Part shown: piece by piece, positions 43,024 through 52,112 of the stretch
Numbering within the stretch: the stretch's first letter is position 1
Layout: each line of letters opens with the position of its first letter
Assembly: GCF_000993825.1 (NCBI RefSeq)
Contig: NZ_CP011114.1
Coordinates: forward strand, 1,612,001 to 1,676,000
Origin: Paenibacillus durus ATCC 35681
GTDB lineage: Bacteria; Bacillota; Bacilli; Paenibacillales; Paenibacillaceae
Length of the DNA: 64,000 nt
Direction of reading: 5' to 3'
The notes under the pieces: model-generated
The model's database searches: none
Told to the model about the DNA's origin: nothing
What the model saw: the letters and a program-made list of their open reading frames with translations, nothing else
Program-made: the position numbers and the translations under genes

Positions 43024-43197
43024 ATGGCCGATCAAATCCAAAACGAAGCGGACATCCGCAATCGGGAAAATAGAAAGGGAGACTCGCTCGCCGAGATCAA
43101 GAAGATGGAGAACGGGGTAGATATCGAACCCGAAGCGGACGAGTGGGAAGCCAAACCTGCTCCAACCGCCCATCCCGACCCTGTGCCGAAAAAATAA
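43024..43197 (+). CDS. Small hydrophilic protein (57 residues)
   Basis: A strong AAGGAGGAG precedes ATG 43024. The product begins MADQIQNEADIRNRENRK and ends PAPTAHPDPVPKK. It is highly charged, with no membrane segment and a Pro-rich tail, and looks intrinsically disordered. I recognise no family. It is followed by a terminator. Confidence 0.65.
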   Translation: MADQIQNEADIRNRENRKGDSLAEIKKMENGVDIEPEADEWEAKPAPTAHPDPVPKK

Positions 43198-43267
43198 GGC
43201 TCCGTCGTTAGAATATAAATCAAGGCATAGCGAGAAGCTAAAACTTTCTTAAATTTTAAGAAAAATG

Positions 43268-43296
43268 GGCTTTCCTTTGGAACAGCCTGTTTTTTT
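43268..43296 (+). terminator. Terminator after the small protein
   Basis: GGCTTTCC pairs with GGAACAGCC (one bulge) around TTT, followed by seven T. Confidence 0.65.
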
Positions 43297-43400
43297 GTGC
43301 CCGCTCATCTTGTATACTGTTAGTACATACCGGAATTTCCAACCTGTTGTTTGGTGGCGCACTTTCTTGATCTGTAACCCATTTTGCCTTAGGGAGGAAA

Positions 43401-43592
43401 ATGCAAATGCGTGATCGGAATCGAAACGCCCGTTACCGGCAAAAGCGGCAGGATGTTCTTGCCGGAGTCGTGCTTGAGAAGAAGTATGGTCCTTATTTCG
43501 GAGTCCACAGCGATATGAAGCTGGAAACCCTCCGAAAGCTGAATGACAGCCCGCTCCAGTCTCCATCGCTTAAAGAGCAGTACCCCAAATAA
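43401..43592 (+). CDS. Small basic protein (63 residues)
   Basis: GGGAGG lies 6 bases before ATG 43401. The product begins MQMRDRNRNARYRQKRQDVL and continues KKYGPYFGVHSDMKLETLRKL. It is basic at the N-terminus and amphipathic later. No family is recognised and nothing around it suggests a role. Confidence 0.6.
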   Translation: MQMRDRNRNARYRQKRQDVLAGVVLEKKYGPYFGVHSDMKLETLRKLNDSPLQSPSLKEQYPK

Positions 43593-43827
43593 CGATGCGG
43601 TGCATGCAGGCCGTATATTCGGGCATAACCTTCAGAGTTGTGCCTATTTTGTTGTGATTCCAGCCCTTTCGAATTTGAGAATATCTGTTGTCGCAACGTA
43701 CCTACGTTTAAAAAGACGCCGTCAGGCGTTTCTTCTTATGCGCATATTCCGCTCTCCCGGATGGCATACTATGCCCGATTTCAGGAAAAATGGATATTCC
43801 ATCGGACAGGAAGGCGGGAGCTATAGC

Positions 43828-44409
43828 ATGTCGGGATTGTTGTCTTGGGGCCGGGAGGCGGCCCACAGTGTGCCGGGAGAATATTTTTTTTATTTTATCG
43901 TCTATTCGATATTGGGCTGGTTTATAGAGGGTATGTATAATTGGTACAGCGTCGGGACGTTCCGCAAAGAGGGGCTTATGAAAGGGCCGTATAAACCGAT
44001 GTACGGCTTCGCTCCACTGCTGCTGCTGGCTTTAGGCGGTACAGCCATGCCGCTTCCGTTGTTTCTAGCCGCGACATTTGCCGTACCGTCGGCTGTGGAA
44101 TATGTCACCGGGGCACTGCTGAAGCTCCTGTTCCGCCGCCGGTGGTGGGATTACTCGGGCCAAGAGTATCAGCTCGGCGGGCATATCTGTCTGCTGTTCT
44201 CTCTATACTGGTGGGGATTATCGGTTGTATGCCTCATTGCCGTTCACCCGCTGATGATTCGTCTGTACACGCTGACGGCGGATATCTGGAGTGTGCTGCT
44301 CCCCGTGGCTGTCCTTGGCTTTGCCGCCGATCTTGCCCTGACCTTCCGCATTCGCCGCAGGGAAACGGCATTGCCGATGCTTGGGGATGAGACTGGCGGA
44401 TCGTACTGA
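43828..44409 (+). CDS. CmpB-like putative ABC-permease membrane protein
   Basis: ATG 43828 has GGGAG upstream; the longer frame to 43543 has no good site. The 193-residue product has about five membrane helices. It includes YFIVYSILGWFIEGMYNWYS, KEGLMKGPYKPMYGFAPLLLL and RRWWDYSGQEYQLGGHICLLFS. The GWFIE and RGxLxGPxxPIYG-like motifs belong to the ABC_trans_CmpB family, whose function is not established. No ATPase gene is adjacent. Confidence 0.75.
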   Translation: MSGLLSWGREAAHSVPGEYFFYFIVYSILGWFIEGMYNWYSVGTFRKEGLMKGPYKPMYGFAPLLLLALGGTAMPLPLFLAATFAVPSAVEYVTGALLKLLFRRRWWDYSGQEYQLGGHICLLFSLYWWGLSVVCLIAVHPLMIRLYTLTADIWSVLLPVAVLGFAADLALTFRIRRRETALPMLGDETGGSY

Positions 44410-44440
44410 CGTTGATCAATTAGCTTTCGCTGCAAAAGTT

Positions 44441-44482
44441 TAACAGGCGGTTCCATTACCAGTGGACCGTCTGTTATTTTTT
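44441..44482 (+). terminator. Terminator
   Basis: AACAGGCGGTTCCA pairs with TGGACCGTCTGTT (minor mismatches), followed by ATTTTTTTT. Confidence 0.75.
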
Positions 44483-44594
44483 TTGCCAAAGACTTGACGA
44501 CTTCCGTATGTTAGAATGTTGGATGGATGATATACCCAATCATGGAAAACTCCGCGAATATCTGCGGATAGTCGGGGCCTTGGGAGGAACACAG

Positions 44595-45389
44595 ATGGCC
44601 GGAAGTCTGCTTGTCGTTTTTCTGCTTACGATGATTATACATACCGCCGAGACGCTGTCGTATTCGGTCCGGTATGCCGGAGTAAAATTGAATAAAATCG
44701 CGATCTCGCTATCCCTGACCGGCATTATTGTACTGGTATCCAGGACGGCCAATCTGATTCAGGCTCCGCTGACAGCCAAGTTTGTGGATGTGGCGAAGCA
44801 CGATCCGAGTTTTAGTCTGCTGAATTATTTAAGGATTATCCTGCTGGGCGGCTCGCTCGGTACGCTGATCGCGATCGGACTATTTCCCACCTTTATCGGG
44901 CTGTTCGCGCGCATCATTTCCAAGCTGGAGATCCAAGGTTCCATACCGAAGCTGCTGGCCAGCGTCACCATCGGACAATTGAAAAATACCCGTAAATATG
45001 TCAGACGGCCGAAAATCCGGCTGTACAATTTCCGGTATCTGGATGTTCCGAAACGGTTGATCGTGCTGAATATTTTCGTTACGGCCTTCTATACGGTGGG
45101 GGTCATGTCGTCACTGTACGCGGCCCATCTCATTCCGAAGTACAGCACGACCGCCTCCCAGGCCTCGGGGATCATTAATGGGATGGCGACGATCCTGCTG
45201 ACGATCTTCATCGACCCGCAGCTTGGGCTGATTACCGACAAGGCGACGGCCAGCGAGGAACACCGCAGACGGCTGGGCAAGGTATATGTACTGCTCATGG
45301 GCTCCCGGTTTCTGGGCACGCTGCTCGGTCAGCTCGTTCTCGTTCCCGCAGCCTATCTGATCAGCATGATCGTTGGGCTGATAGTGTAA
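44595..45389 (+). CDS. amj: Lipid II flippase Amj
   Basis: ATG 44595 has GGGAGG 7 bases upstream and gives 264 residues. The N-terminus LLVVFLLTMIIHTAETLSYSVRYAGV and the following SRTANLIQAPLTAKFVD and LGTLIAIGLFPTFIGLF match the Amj (formerly YdaH) family. Amj moves lipid-linked peptidoglycan precursor across the membrane and is an alternative to MurJ in Bacillus. It has multiple membrane helices. An in-frame start at 44508 is rejected because it adds a hydrophilic extension without a ribosome site. Confidence 0.9.
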   Translation: MAGSLLVVFLLTMIIHTAETLSYSVRYAGVKLNKIAISLSLTGIIVLVSRTANLIQAPLTAKFVDVAKHDPSFSLLNYLRIILLGGSLGTLIAIGLFPTFIGLFARIISKLEIQGSIPKLLASVTIGQLKNTRKYVRRPKIRLYNFRYLDVPKRLIVLNIFVTAFYTVGVMSSLYAAHLIPKYSTTASQASGIINGMATILLTIFIDPQLGLITDKATASEEHRRRLGKVYVLLMGSRFLGTLLGQLVLVPAAYLISMIVGLIV

Positions 45390-45430
45390 GAGGCAAGGAA
45401 GGGTATTTTTGCATAAAAGGAGAGGATGCA

Positions 45431-46288
45431 TTGAGTCAATCGGAGAACCGGGGCACGGAAGCCGTTGCCCTCGTCACGGGGGCTTCCAGCGGCTTCGGAA
45501 TGCTGACGGCGGTTAAGCTGGCGGAGCAAGGCTTCAGGGTCATTGCGGCGATGCGCGAGCCGTCGAGGAAGGAAGAGCTGGAGCGGCGGGCGGAGCGCTC
45601 CGGCATCATGGAACGCATGCATGTGATGCGGATGGATGTAACCGACGCCGCCGCGATTGAAGAGACAGTGCAGGCTGTGCTGACCGCTTACGGCAAGATC
45701 GACGTGCTGGTCAATAACGCCGGCTATGCGGCGGGCGGCTTTGTGGAAGAGGTGCCGATGGAGGAGTGGCGCCGGCAGCTGGAGACGAATTTTTTCGGCC
45801 TGGTCGCGGTAACGAAGGCAGTTCTTCTGCAGATGCGGGAGCAGCGGAAGGGGCTCATTATCAATATCGGCAGCGTCAGCGGTCTGGCTGCTCTTCCCGG
45901 CTTTGCGCCTTATGCGGCTTCCAAGTTTGCCGTCGAGGGCTTCAGCGAAAGCCTGCGGCATGAAATGTCGTCGTTTGGAGTGAAGGTCGTTCTGTTGGAG
46001 CCGGGGGCATACCGTACCGCCATATGGAACAAGGGACTGTCGCAGATTGCTTCCGCCGAGGACTCGCCTTACCGGGCTCGTCTGGATGCCGTGCTGAAGT
46101 ATTCGCGCAAGGCTGCGGAGACGGCCCCCGATCCGCAGGAAGTGGCCGACCTGATCGGCCGCATAGTACGGATGCGCTCACCCCGTCTGCGCTACGTGCT
46201 TGGCAGAGGCTCCCGGGTGCTGATTGGAGGCAGGAATTTGCTGCCGTGGAGCTGGTTCGAGCGGATCGTCGCCCGGGCGCTGAAATAA
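45431..46288 (+). CDS. Classical SDR oxidoreductase
   Basis: TTG 45431 follows AGGAGAGG. The 285-residue product has TGASSGFGMLTAVKLAEQG for cofactor binding, NNAGYAAGG, Ser in NIGSVSGLAALPG, and YAASKFAVEGFSESLRHE with catalytic Tyr and Lys. The helix after GFRVIAAMREPSRK suggests NADP preference through the Arg. A basic C-terminal part (VLGRGSRVLIGGRNLLPW) is typical of the retinol-dehydrogenase-like SDRs in Bacillota. The substrate is unknown, and it seems monocistronic. Confidence 0.88.
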   Translation: MSQSENRGTEAVALVTGASSGFGMLTAVKLAEQGFRVIAAMREPSRKEELERRAERSGIMERMHVMRMDVTDAAAIEETVQAVLTAYGKIDVLVNNAGYAAGGFVEEVPMEEWRRQLETNFFGLVAVTKAVLLQMREQRKGLIINIGSVSGLAALPGFAPYAASKFAVEGFSESLRHEMSSFGVKVVLLEPGAYRTAIWNKGLSQIASAEDSPYRARLDAVLKYSRKAAETAPDPQEVADLIGRIVRMRSPRLRYVLGRGSRVLIGGRNLLPWSWFERIVARALK

Positions 46289-46360
46289 TGGCATGTTTGA
46301 ATTTTGCCGTATAGTAGTCTATTGTAGAGCTAGGTACATAACAGTGATTGGAGGCAACCG

Positions 46361-46762
46361 ATGCCTGATTTTATGGAGTTCCAGCTTTGTTTCGATGAAG
46401 CGGGACGCGAAATTGAAATTCTCGATGTAACCCGCATCGGCGAGAATGAATATCGGATCGAAGAGACGCCTGTATTCAGACCGGACTTGTCCTTGGGAGA
46501 CATCATCAAAGTGAAAGAAGAACGCGGCGTCTATTACTACGTGGAAACGGTGGGGAAATCGGACTACGTGAAAATGGTAAGGCTGCTCAGCCGGGAAGCC
46601 GCGCATTCGCCGGAGCTTGCTGCATTCAAGGAGCGGGTGCTGAAATGCGGCGGGAAATGGGAGACCGTATTTGGCGGAGTACTTATCATTCACGTTCCAA
46701 AAGAAGCGGAGAAACCTTTGAAGGCTGAACTTGAAAAGATTGCCCGTACATACGGAATTTGA
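46361..46762 (+). CDS. DUF4265-like protein
   Basis: The 133-residue product follows TGGAGG before ATG 46361. It begins FMEFQLCFDEAGREIEILDVTRIGENEYRIEETPVF and contains GDIIKVKEERGVYYYVETV, a pattern I associate with DUF4265 proteins. There are no catalytic motifs or membrane segments. It lies 17 bases before the signal peptidase start, so the two may be co-transcribed. Confidence 0.6.
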   Translation: MPDFMEFQLCFDEAGREIEILDVTRIGENEYRIEETPVFRPDLSLGDIIKVKEERGVYYYVETVGKSDYVKMVRLLSREAAHSPELAAFKERVLKCGGKWETVFGGVLIIHVPKEAEKPLKAELEKIARTYGI

Positions 46763-46778
46763 ATGGAGGTTATTAAAA

Positions 46779-47291
46779 GTGAACAAACTCACCAAACTGG
46801 TTAAAGACTGGGTGCCGACCCTTCTAATTGCCATTGTCCTTTCATTGCTGGTTCGCAGCTATGTCGCCGAAGCGATGAGCGTTCCGACGGAATCGATGGA
46901 CCCGACCATTCAGGTAGGAGACAGGGTAATTGTGGAAAAAATGCTATGGGCCACCTCGCTGAAGCATGGAGACATCGTCGTGTTCCATCCTCCCATCGCC
47001 GGCGAGACGAAGCTGTTCGTCAAGCGGCTGATCGGACTGCCGGGAGATATTGTACAGATTAAGGATGGCGTACTGTACCGAAATGGGGCCAAGGTGGACG
47101 AAACCTACCTTACCGTTAAGATGGATTACTCCTATGGACCGGTTACGGTTCCGAAAGATCATTATTTTTTCCTGGGGGACAACCGGAATATTAGCTTCGA
47201 CGCGCATTTATGGGACACGCCCTTCGTCGCGAAGGATAAGCTGATCGGCAAAGTCGTGCTGGAGATTCCCCTTCATAAGCTGCGGCATTGA
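46779..47291 (+). CDS. Type I signal peptidase
   Basis: GTG 46779 follows GGAGG; the 170-residue product is the usual Bacillota size. One N-terminal membrane helix (TLLIAIVLSLLVRSYVAEA) precedes the catalytic Ser39 in VPTESMDPT and the general base Lys82 in KRLIGLPGD. Box E is GDNRNISFDAHLWDTP; the usual SxDSR reads SFDAH here, a mild variation. It would cleave secretory signal peptides such as those of the YD array. Confidence 0.93.
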   Translation: MNKLTKLVKDWVPTLLIAIVLSLLVRSYVAEAMSVPTESMDPTIQVGDRVIVEKMLWATSLKHGDIVVFHPPIAGETKLFVKRLIGLPGDIVQIKDGVLYRNGAKVDETYLTVKMDYSYGPVTVPKDHYFFLGDNRNISFDAHLWDTPFVAKDKLIGKVVLEIPLHKLRH

Positions 47292-47324
47292 CCTGGGGAA
47301 GGTATTCAATTACAATAAATTGCA

Positions 47325-47640
47325 GAATGGATCAACGAAGACGAAGGGTAAGTAGACGTATGATAGGAATTTGCAGAGAGCCGGCGGTGGCTGCGAGCCG
47401 GTGTTCCGCATACGATTGAATGGCCTTCCGAGTTGCTGTCCCGAGCCCGGTGCGCCGGTCGTAGGGATATGCCGGGGTTCCCGCCGTTATCAGAGGGAAC
47501 GGTATCGAAGAGGCGTGAACCGCCGATTCCGCACCGTCTAGCGAGGACCGCTTTATTCCGTGCAACCATGCCCGGGAACCGGTCCATTTAAGGTGGCACA
47601 ACGAGCAGTCTCGTCCTTATAAGGATGAGGCTTTTTTTGT
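47325..47640 (+). ncRNA. T-box leader, tryptophan type
   Basis: The 5' part GGGTAAGTAGACG begins stem I, and the sequence GAATGGCCTTCCGAGTTGC holds a likely UGG specifier. The T-box proper is AAGGTGGCACAACGAG at 47590-47605, followed by the terminator helix CTCGTCCTT/AAGGATGAG and a T run at 47610-47638. Uncharged tRNA-Trp would favour readthrough into trpS. The specifier is assigned from both sequence and the downstream gene. Confidence 0.88.
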
Positions 47641-47762
47641 TGTTATAGGTTGTAGAGACGATTCTTCACTCTGTGGGGAAATTTGAAAGGGGGTGATGGC
47701 CTTGGATGGCGGCTGGTGGCAATGGTTAAGGTTGACAACATACCGAAAAAGGAGAATGAAAA

Positions 47763-48779
47763 ATGAATCAAGAGAGAGTATTAACCGGGGACCGCGTGAC
47801 CGGAAAGCTGCATCTGGGCCATTACGCGGGAACCCTTAAGAACCGGGTGGAGCTTCAGCACCGGTACGACACCTTCATTATGCTGGCTGATGTTCAGGCG
47901 CTTACCACGCATTTTCATCAGCCCGGGCTGATCCGCACGCATCTGCGGGAGATTGCCCTGGACTATTTGGCGGCGGGGATCGACCCCGAGCGGGCGACCA
48001 TTTTCGTTCAGTCGATGATTCCGGAAATCGCCGAGCTGACCCAGTTCTATTCGATGTTCGTTACCGTGAACAGTCTGCGCCATAACCCGACCATAAAATC
48101 GGAAGCGCAAAGTGGCGGCGGAGACGAGATGTACTATGGATTTCTCGGTTATCCCGTCAGTCAGGCGGCGGATATTACATTCTGTAAGGCGACGATCATT
48201 CCGGTGGGCGAAGATCAGCTGCCTCTTATCGAATTAACCCGCAAAGTCGTCCGTCGCTTTAACGAACTGTACCGACCCGTGCTGACCCTGCCCCGGGCGC
48301 TTGTCGGTGATACGCCCCGGCTTGTGGGTACGGACGGCAGCGCCAAGATGAGCAAGAGTCTTGGCAACGCGATTCTTCTCGACTCCTCCCGAGAGGAGTT
48401 GGAGTTGAAGATGCGCAAGGCGGTGACCGACCCCTCGCGCGTGCGCAAGGGTGATCCGGGGCATCCGGATATCTGCCCGGTCTATGCGTATCACCGCTGC
48501 TTCCGGGCGGAAGGCGCGGAGGAGATCGGCGAGGAATGCCGCAAGGGGGCGATCGGCTGCGCGGAATGCAAACGGCGCTCCGTGGAAGCCATCGCGCAGC
48601 TGCTTGAGCCGATGGCGGAGCGCAGGGCCTATTATGCGGCCCGTCCCCGTGAAGTGGACGATCTGCTGATGAGCGGCACGTCCCGGGCCCGCGCCATTGC
48701 GCGCGAGACGATGCTGGAGGTGCGGGAGGCGATGGGGCTGGACTATTTTAAAACCGGAATTTCCCGAGAAATAGGCTGA
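47763..48779 (+). CDS. trpS: Tryptophanyl-tRNA synthetase
   Basis: The 338-residue class I synthetase has GDRVTGKLHLGHYAGTL (HIGH-type) and GTDGSAKMSKSLGNAI (KMSKS). The tryptophan pocket segments YPVSQAADITFCKATIIPVGEDQLPLIELTRKVVRRFN are typical. AAAAGGAG precedes ATG 47763. It charges tRNA-Trp in the cytoplasm and is controlled by the T-box leader just upstream. Confidence 0.96.
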   Translation: MNQERVLTGDRVTGKLHLGHYAGTLKNRVELQHRYDTFIMLADVQALTTHFHQPGLIRTHLREIALDYLAAGIDPERATIFVQSMIPEIAELTQFYSMFVTVNSLRHNPTIKSEAQSGGGDEMYYGFLGYPVSQAADITFCKATIIPVGEDQLPLIELTRKVVRRFNELYRPVLTLPRALVGDTPRLVGTDGSAKMSKSLGNAILLDSSREELELKMRKAVTDPSRVRKGDPGHPDICPVYAYHRCFRAEGAEEIGEECRKGAIGCAECKRRSVEAIAQLLEPMAERRAYYAARPREVDDLLMSGTSRARAIARETMLEVREAMGLDYFKTGISREIG

Positions 48780-48871
48780 ACCCGTATCCTAAATTTTGGT
48801 TGACCTAATAAAGGCAGTGTAGTATGTTGGTAGACGTTCCGTATTGATGAGAACAATAGAAGAGCGGATTC

Positions 48872-48903
48872 ATCCTGTCTCTTAACGAGGCAGGATTTTT
48901 TTA
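48872..48903 (+). terminator. Terminator after trpS
   Basis: ATCCTGTCTC pairs with GAGGCAGGAT (one G-T) around TTAAC, followed by seven T. It is close to the next start, so it could also act as an attenuator. Confidence 0.8.
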
Positions 48904-48923
48904 TAGAGAGGAAGAGTACATCA

Positions 48924-49862
48924 ATGAAAATGACAAAACCCACGGCAAATATACTGCTATTGTTCATTTCTTTGCTCTGGGGCTCGGGGTTCGTGGTAAC
49001 CAAAATCGCGTTGGACGCCAACGTTTCCGCAGGATTCATCAACTTTTTTCGAGGCTTTCTCTTTGCGCTGCTCGTGCTTATTTTCTTCAATAAGAAAATA
49101 TTTAACATGACCTTTAGGGATTTTAAAATAGGCTTGATTGCCGGATTGCTCAATTTTGGCGGATTCCTTACGCAAACGATTGGCGTCAAGTATACCACTC
49201 CATCAAATAACGCGTTTATTTCGGCCACGTATGTCGTGTTGATCCCTTTCATAGCCTGGGCCCTATACCGGAAACCGCTCCGGCTCAAAAGCTTCATCTC
49301 CATCTCGTTATGCATGCTGGGCATGGTAATACTGACAGGGGTATGGAACAAAGCGTTAACGATAAATATTGGCGACATCTACTCTTTGATTTGCGCGCTG
49401 TTTTATGCCGGCTCGATTGTATATCTCGGGTATGGGGCAAGAAAGGCCGATGTGAGTATAGTGGCTTTTATGCTTGCAATGGTACAAGCAATCGGGGGAT
49501 TGATCTTTTTCCTCAGTGTAGAGAGAGAACCGCTTGCAGAAATCAATTGGTCAGCTGCCATAGTACCATTGCTGTATGTAAGTATCCTGTGTTCCTTTGT
49601 CGCGCAGACGATTCAAATTACAGCCCAAAAGCATACCTCCGCGACATCTGCCGGATTAATTATGATGCTTGAAGGCGTTTTTGGGAGCGTCTTTTCCGTT
49701 GCTTTTGGGTTTGAGGCATTTACGGTTAATCTGTTTATTGGCGGAATGCTGATTATGCTTTCTCTTATACTTATGGAAGCCGATTTTCAGCCGTTGCGGG
49801 TCAAGATTCTTGGCAGCGCCAAAGGCCGGATGACAAAGACAGAGCGCAGGAGGGCCGGGTAA
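48924..49862 (+). CDS. EamA/DMT-family transporter, second
   Basis: The 312-residue product begins NILLLFISLLWGSGFVVTKIALDANVSAGFINFFRGFLFALLV and has ten membrane helices in two EamA halves, with GLLNFGGFLTQTIGVKYTTPSNNAFISATYVVLIPF in the first and AQKHTSATSAGLIMMLEGVFG in the second. It is more like YoaV/RhaT-type permeases than the one at 29861. The C-terminal tail is basic. The substrate is unknown. It converges on the next gene across a strong bidirectional terminator. Confidence 0.88.
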   Translation: MKMTKPTANILLLFISLLWGSGFVVTKIALDANVSAGFINFFRGFLFALLVLIFFNKKIFNMTFRDFKIGLIAGLLNFGGFLTQTIGVKYTTPSNNAFISATYVVLIPFIAWALYRKPLRLKSFISISLCMLGMVILTGVWNKALTINIGDIYSLICALFYAGSIVYLGYGARKADVSIVAFMLAMVQAIGGLIFFLSVEREPLAEINWSAAIVPLLYVSILCSFVAQTIQITAQKHTSATSAGLIMMLEGVFGSVFSVAFGFEAFTVNLFIGGMLIMLSLILMEADFQPLRVKILGSAKGRMTKTERRRAG

Positions 49863-49902
49863 TTGGATTTGGATGGAAGCTGATCATGTAAAAAAGAGAT
49901 GT

Positions 49903-49943
49903 ACAACGAGCCTGCTCCCTAAATATGGAAGCAGGCTCGTTGT
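49903..49943. terminator. Bidirectional terminator between convergent genes
   Basis: ACAACGAGCCTGCT pairs perfectly with AGCAGGCTCGTTGT across a 13-base loop. T-rich tracts lie on both sides. Confidence 0.88.
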
Positions 49944-49979
49944 TTATGAAGCGTGATAACCGGCAATTCAGCGGTTCAT

Positions 49980-50978
49980 TTAGGACACCTTCACCAGCAC
50001 CCGGCCGCGTGTGTTCGATTTCAAAATATCGGCGAGCGCCTGCGGGAGTTCGTCCAGCGTTATCTCACGGTCGACAAGGGCTTCAAGATTAGCAGGCTTC
50101 AGGTCGCCTGCCATCCGTTCCCATACCTTGAGCCGGAGATCGGCGGGGCAGAAGACGGAATCGATGCCGAGCAGATTTACGCCGCGCAAAATGAACGGCA
50201 GCACTGTCGCCGGAACCTTCGTACCGCCCGTCAGCCCGCTGACGGCGACCGAGCCCCGGTACTCTATTTTGCTGAGTATAGTCGCGAGCTGATTTCCGCC
50301 CACTGGATCGACGGCGGCCTGCCACAGCTGCTTGTCCAGCGGTCTTTGCTTCGCTTCGGGGTCATAGATCTCTTCTCTTGAGATGACCTCGGCCGCGCCG
50401 AGCCGCTTCAAGTATTCGCTCTCCGATGTGCGGCCTGTGCCTGCGACAACTTGGTAGCCGCGCCCCGCCAGCATCGCGAGTGCCGCCCCGCCGACGCCGC
50501 CGGATGCGCCCGTGACCAGCACTTTTCCTTGATCCGGCGAGGCTCCGTTATCTTCGAGCGCTTGAATAGACATGGCCGCCGTAAAGCCGGCGGTGCCGTA
50601 AATCATCGCTTCTCTAAGCGACAGGCCGTCCGGCAGCGGAACGACCCAGTCTGCGGGAACGCGGGCGTATTCGCTGTAACCGCCGAAATGGGACACGCCT
50701 AGCCCGTACCCGGTAACAAGCACAGGCTGGCCTTTTACAAAGCGTTCATCTTCGGAGGATTCTACCACGCCGGACAAGTCAATGCCGGGCACAAAAGGAT
50801 ACGATTTGACGATATTGCCATTCGGGATGGAGGCCAGGCCGTCCTTGTAATTTACGCTGGAGTAGGCGACCTTGATCACCACTTCTCCTGCGGGCAGATC
50901 GTCTAGGGATAGCGGTTTTACGCCGACGCTGAACGGTTCCGTATTGTCTACGAACAGGGCTTGAAAGGATGAGGACAT
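49980..50978 (-). CDS. YhdH/YhfP-type quinone/acrylyl-CoA reductase
   Basis: ATG 50978 has AAGGAG 9 bases before it; the frame to 51071 is rejected. The 332-residue MDR-family protein has no zinc-binding cysteines, and shows VAYSSVNYKDGLA, PFVPGIDLSGVV, the NADP motif VTGASGGVGGAALAML, and GRGYQVVAGTGRTSESEYLKRLGAAEVI. These are typical of the YhdH/YhfP acrylyl-CoA reductase group. It is divergent from a TetR gene, now broken, that may once have controlled it. Confidence 0.88.
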   Translation of the reverse strand: MSSSFQALFVDNTEPFSVGVKPLSLDDLPAGEVVIKVAYSSVNYKDGLASIPNGNIVKSYPFVPGIDLSGVVESSEDERFVKGQPVLVTGYGLGVSHFGGYSEYARVPADWVVPLPDGLSLREAMIYGTAGFTAAMSIQALEDNGASPDQGKVLVTGASGGVGGAALAMLAGRGYQVVAGTGRTSESEYLKRLGAAEVISREEIYDPEAKQRPLDKQLWQAAVDPVGGNQLATILSKIEYRGSVAVSGLTGGTKVPATVLPFILRGVNLLGIDSVFCPADLRLKVWERMAGDLKPANLEALVDREITLDELPQALADILKSNTRGRVLVKVS

Positions 50979-51135
50979 AATGATACGCTCCTTATTAATG
51001 AAATGTGAAACAGTTGAAGGCGGATTGTTGTTCAATAGTTGTTGTTTATATTTTTTATTCTGACTGGTCAACTTTTTTCTGTCAATGATCCAACGTACAT
51101 TTTAAAAAAATGATGAATATACAGGTGGGAATCCT

Positions 51136-51446
51136 ATGGTCCGTTACAAAAAATCCGAGGAAAAACGCAAGCAAATTCTGTACGCCGCCTACCGGGAAAT
51201 CAACAGCCGGTTCTATGACAACTGCGCGCGGATCAGCGCGGAAATTGTGGAGCTTGGCCAACGGGAGGGCGTATTCGACCCTCGTTTGCCAAGCGGGAGA
51301 CCGCCCCGGTCATCCGCTCCATCATCGACGGTTGCCTGATCCAATGGCTGATGAATGGGCAGGACGAGCTGCATTCCGTATACAGGGACTACTGCCGGAA
51401 GGCGGTCATTAAGCTGCTGGGTTCAGAGGCAGGGGAAAAGTCATAG
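51136..51446 (+). pseudogene. TetR-family regulator, internal deletion and frameshift
   Basis: The start VRYKKSEEKRKQILYAAYREI is the first helix of a TetR HTH. It joins at once to RFYDNCARISAEIVELGQREGVFDP, which belongs to the ligand domain, so the rest of the HTH is missing. Near 51292 the frame shifts, and the remainder (FAKRETAPVIRSIIDGCLIQWLMNG to EAGEKS and TAG 51446) is in another frame. It can no longer bind DNA. It lies opposite the YhdH-type reductase gene, whose control may therefore be lost. Confidence 0.8.
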
Positions 51447-51501
51447 GCGGCAGACGGATAAAATGTTAAATTATTGAAATCTGCTCTGGGAGGCGATTTC
51501 A

Positions 51502-51984
51502 ATGATAACAATCAAGCGGCTAGGAAGCATCGGAGCTCTAAGTGTCACACTAGTGATGGCAAGCTGCGGCTCCATTGACGACGGCAAGGACAAAATGTAC
51601 GGAAGCAGCGCTGATATTGTAAAGGAAGGCGACAGTTTTTCCTATATTTCACGGACCGGTTCAACCACTGCCCGGATTGCGGACCGTGAGTTTAAAGGGT
51701 TCTCCGGCATGGAGACGATTTGGACTCTGGATGTGGAGAAGAAGGCTGACCTTAGAATCGATTATTTCCTGACTGTTAACAAGGGAGAATTCAAGGTAAT
51801 GCTGGTAACATCGGACGATCGCGCGGTAACGATTGTGGAGGGAAGCGGCAACGGCACCACCACGGTAATGCTGGACAAAGGCCGGAATCGTATTAAATTT
51901 GTCGGCGCACGCACAGCGGGCAAGGTAGAAATACATCTTCAGGCCGGAAAAGCCATCAAGATCACGGCCACATCAGATGAGTAG
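51502..51984 (+). CDS. Small lipoprotein
   Basis: The 160-residue product has a signal peptide with MASC and Cys22 as the lipid anchor. GGGAGG precedes ATG 51502. The mature part is beta-rich: FKGFSGMETIWTLDVEKKADLRIDYFLTVNKGEFKVMLVT, and ends KVEIHLQAGKAIKITATSDE. It looks like an extracytoplasmic beta-sandwich. No family is assigned. A long stem-loop follows the gene. Confidence 0.75.
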   Translation: MITIKRLGSIGALSVTLVMASCGSIDDGKDKMYGSSADIVKEGDSFSYISRTGSTTARIADREFKGFSGMETIWTLDVEKKADLRIDYFLTVNKGEFKVMLVTSDDRAVTIVEGSGNGTTTVMLDKGRNRIKFVGARTAGKVEIHLQAGKAIKITATSDE

Positions 51985-52007
51985 CACTTCCGAGGCGGCA
52001 TCAAGGC

Positions 52008-52041
52008 GATGAACACGCCGGTCGGTGGGGCCGTGTTCATC
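52008..52041 (+). other. Stem-loop after the lipoprotein gene
   Basis: GATGAACACG pairs perfectly with CGTGTTCATC across a 14-base GC-rich loop. There is no T run, so terminator function is uncertain. Confidence 0.5.
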
Positions 52042-52112
52042 ATGAAGTTGGAGCTTGATTCCCGGCCCGGCGCGGTGTGACGCATATTGATATGATTCAA
52101 AGAACGCAGCCT

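Noticed and set aside
47306..47601. Minus-strand frames of about 90 residues before trpS
   Set aside because: The region is a T-box leader with clear T-box and terminator sequences.
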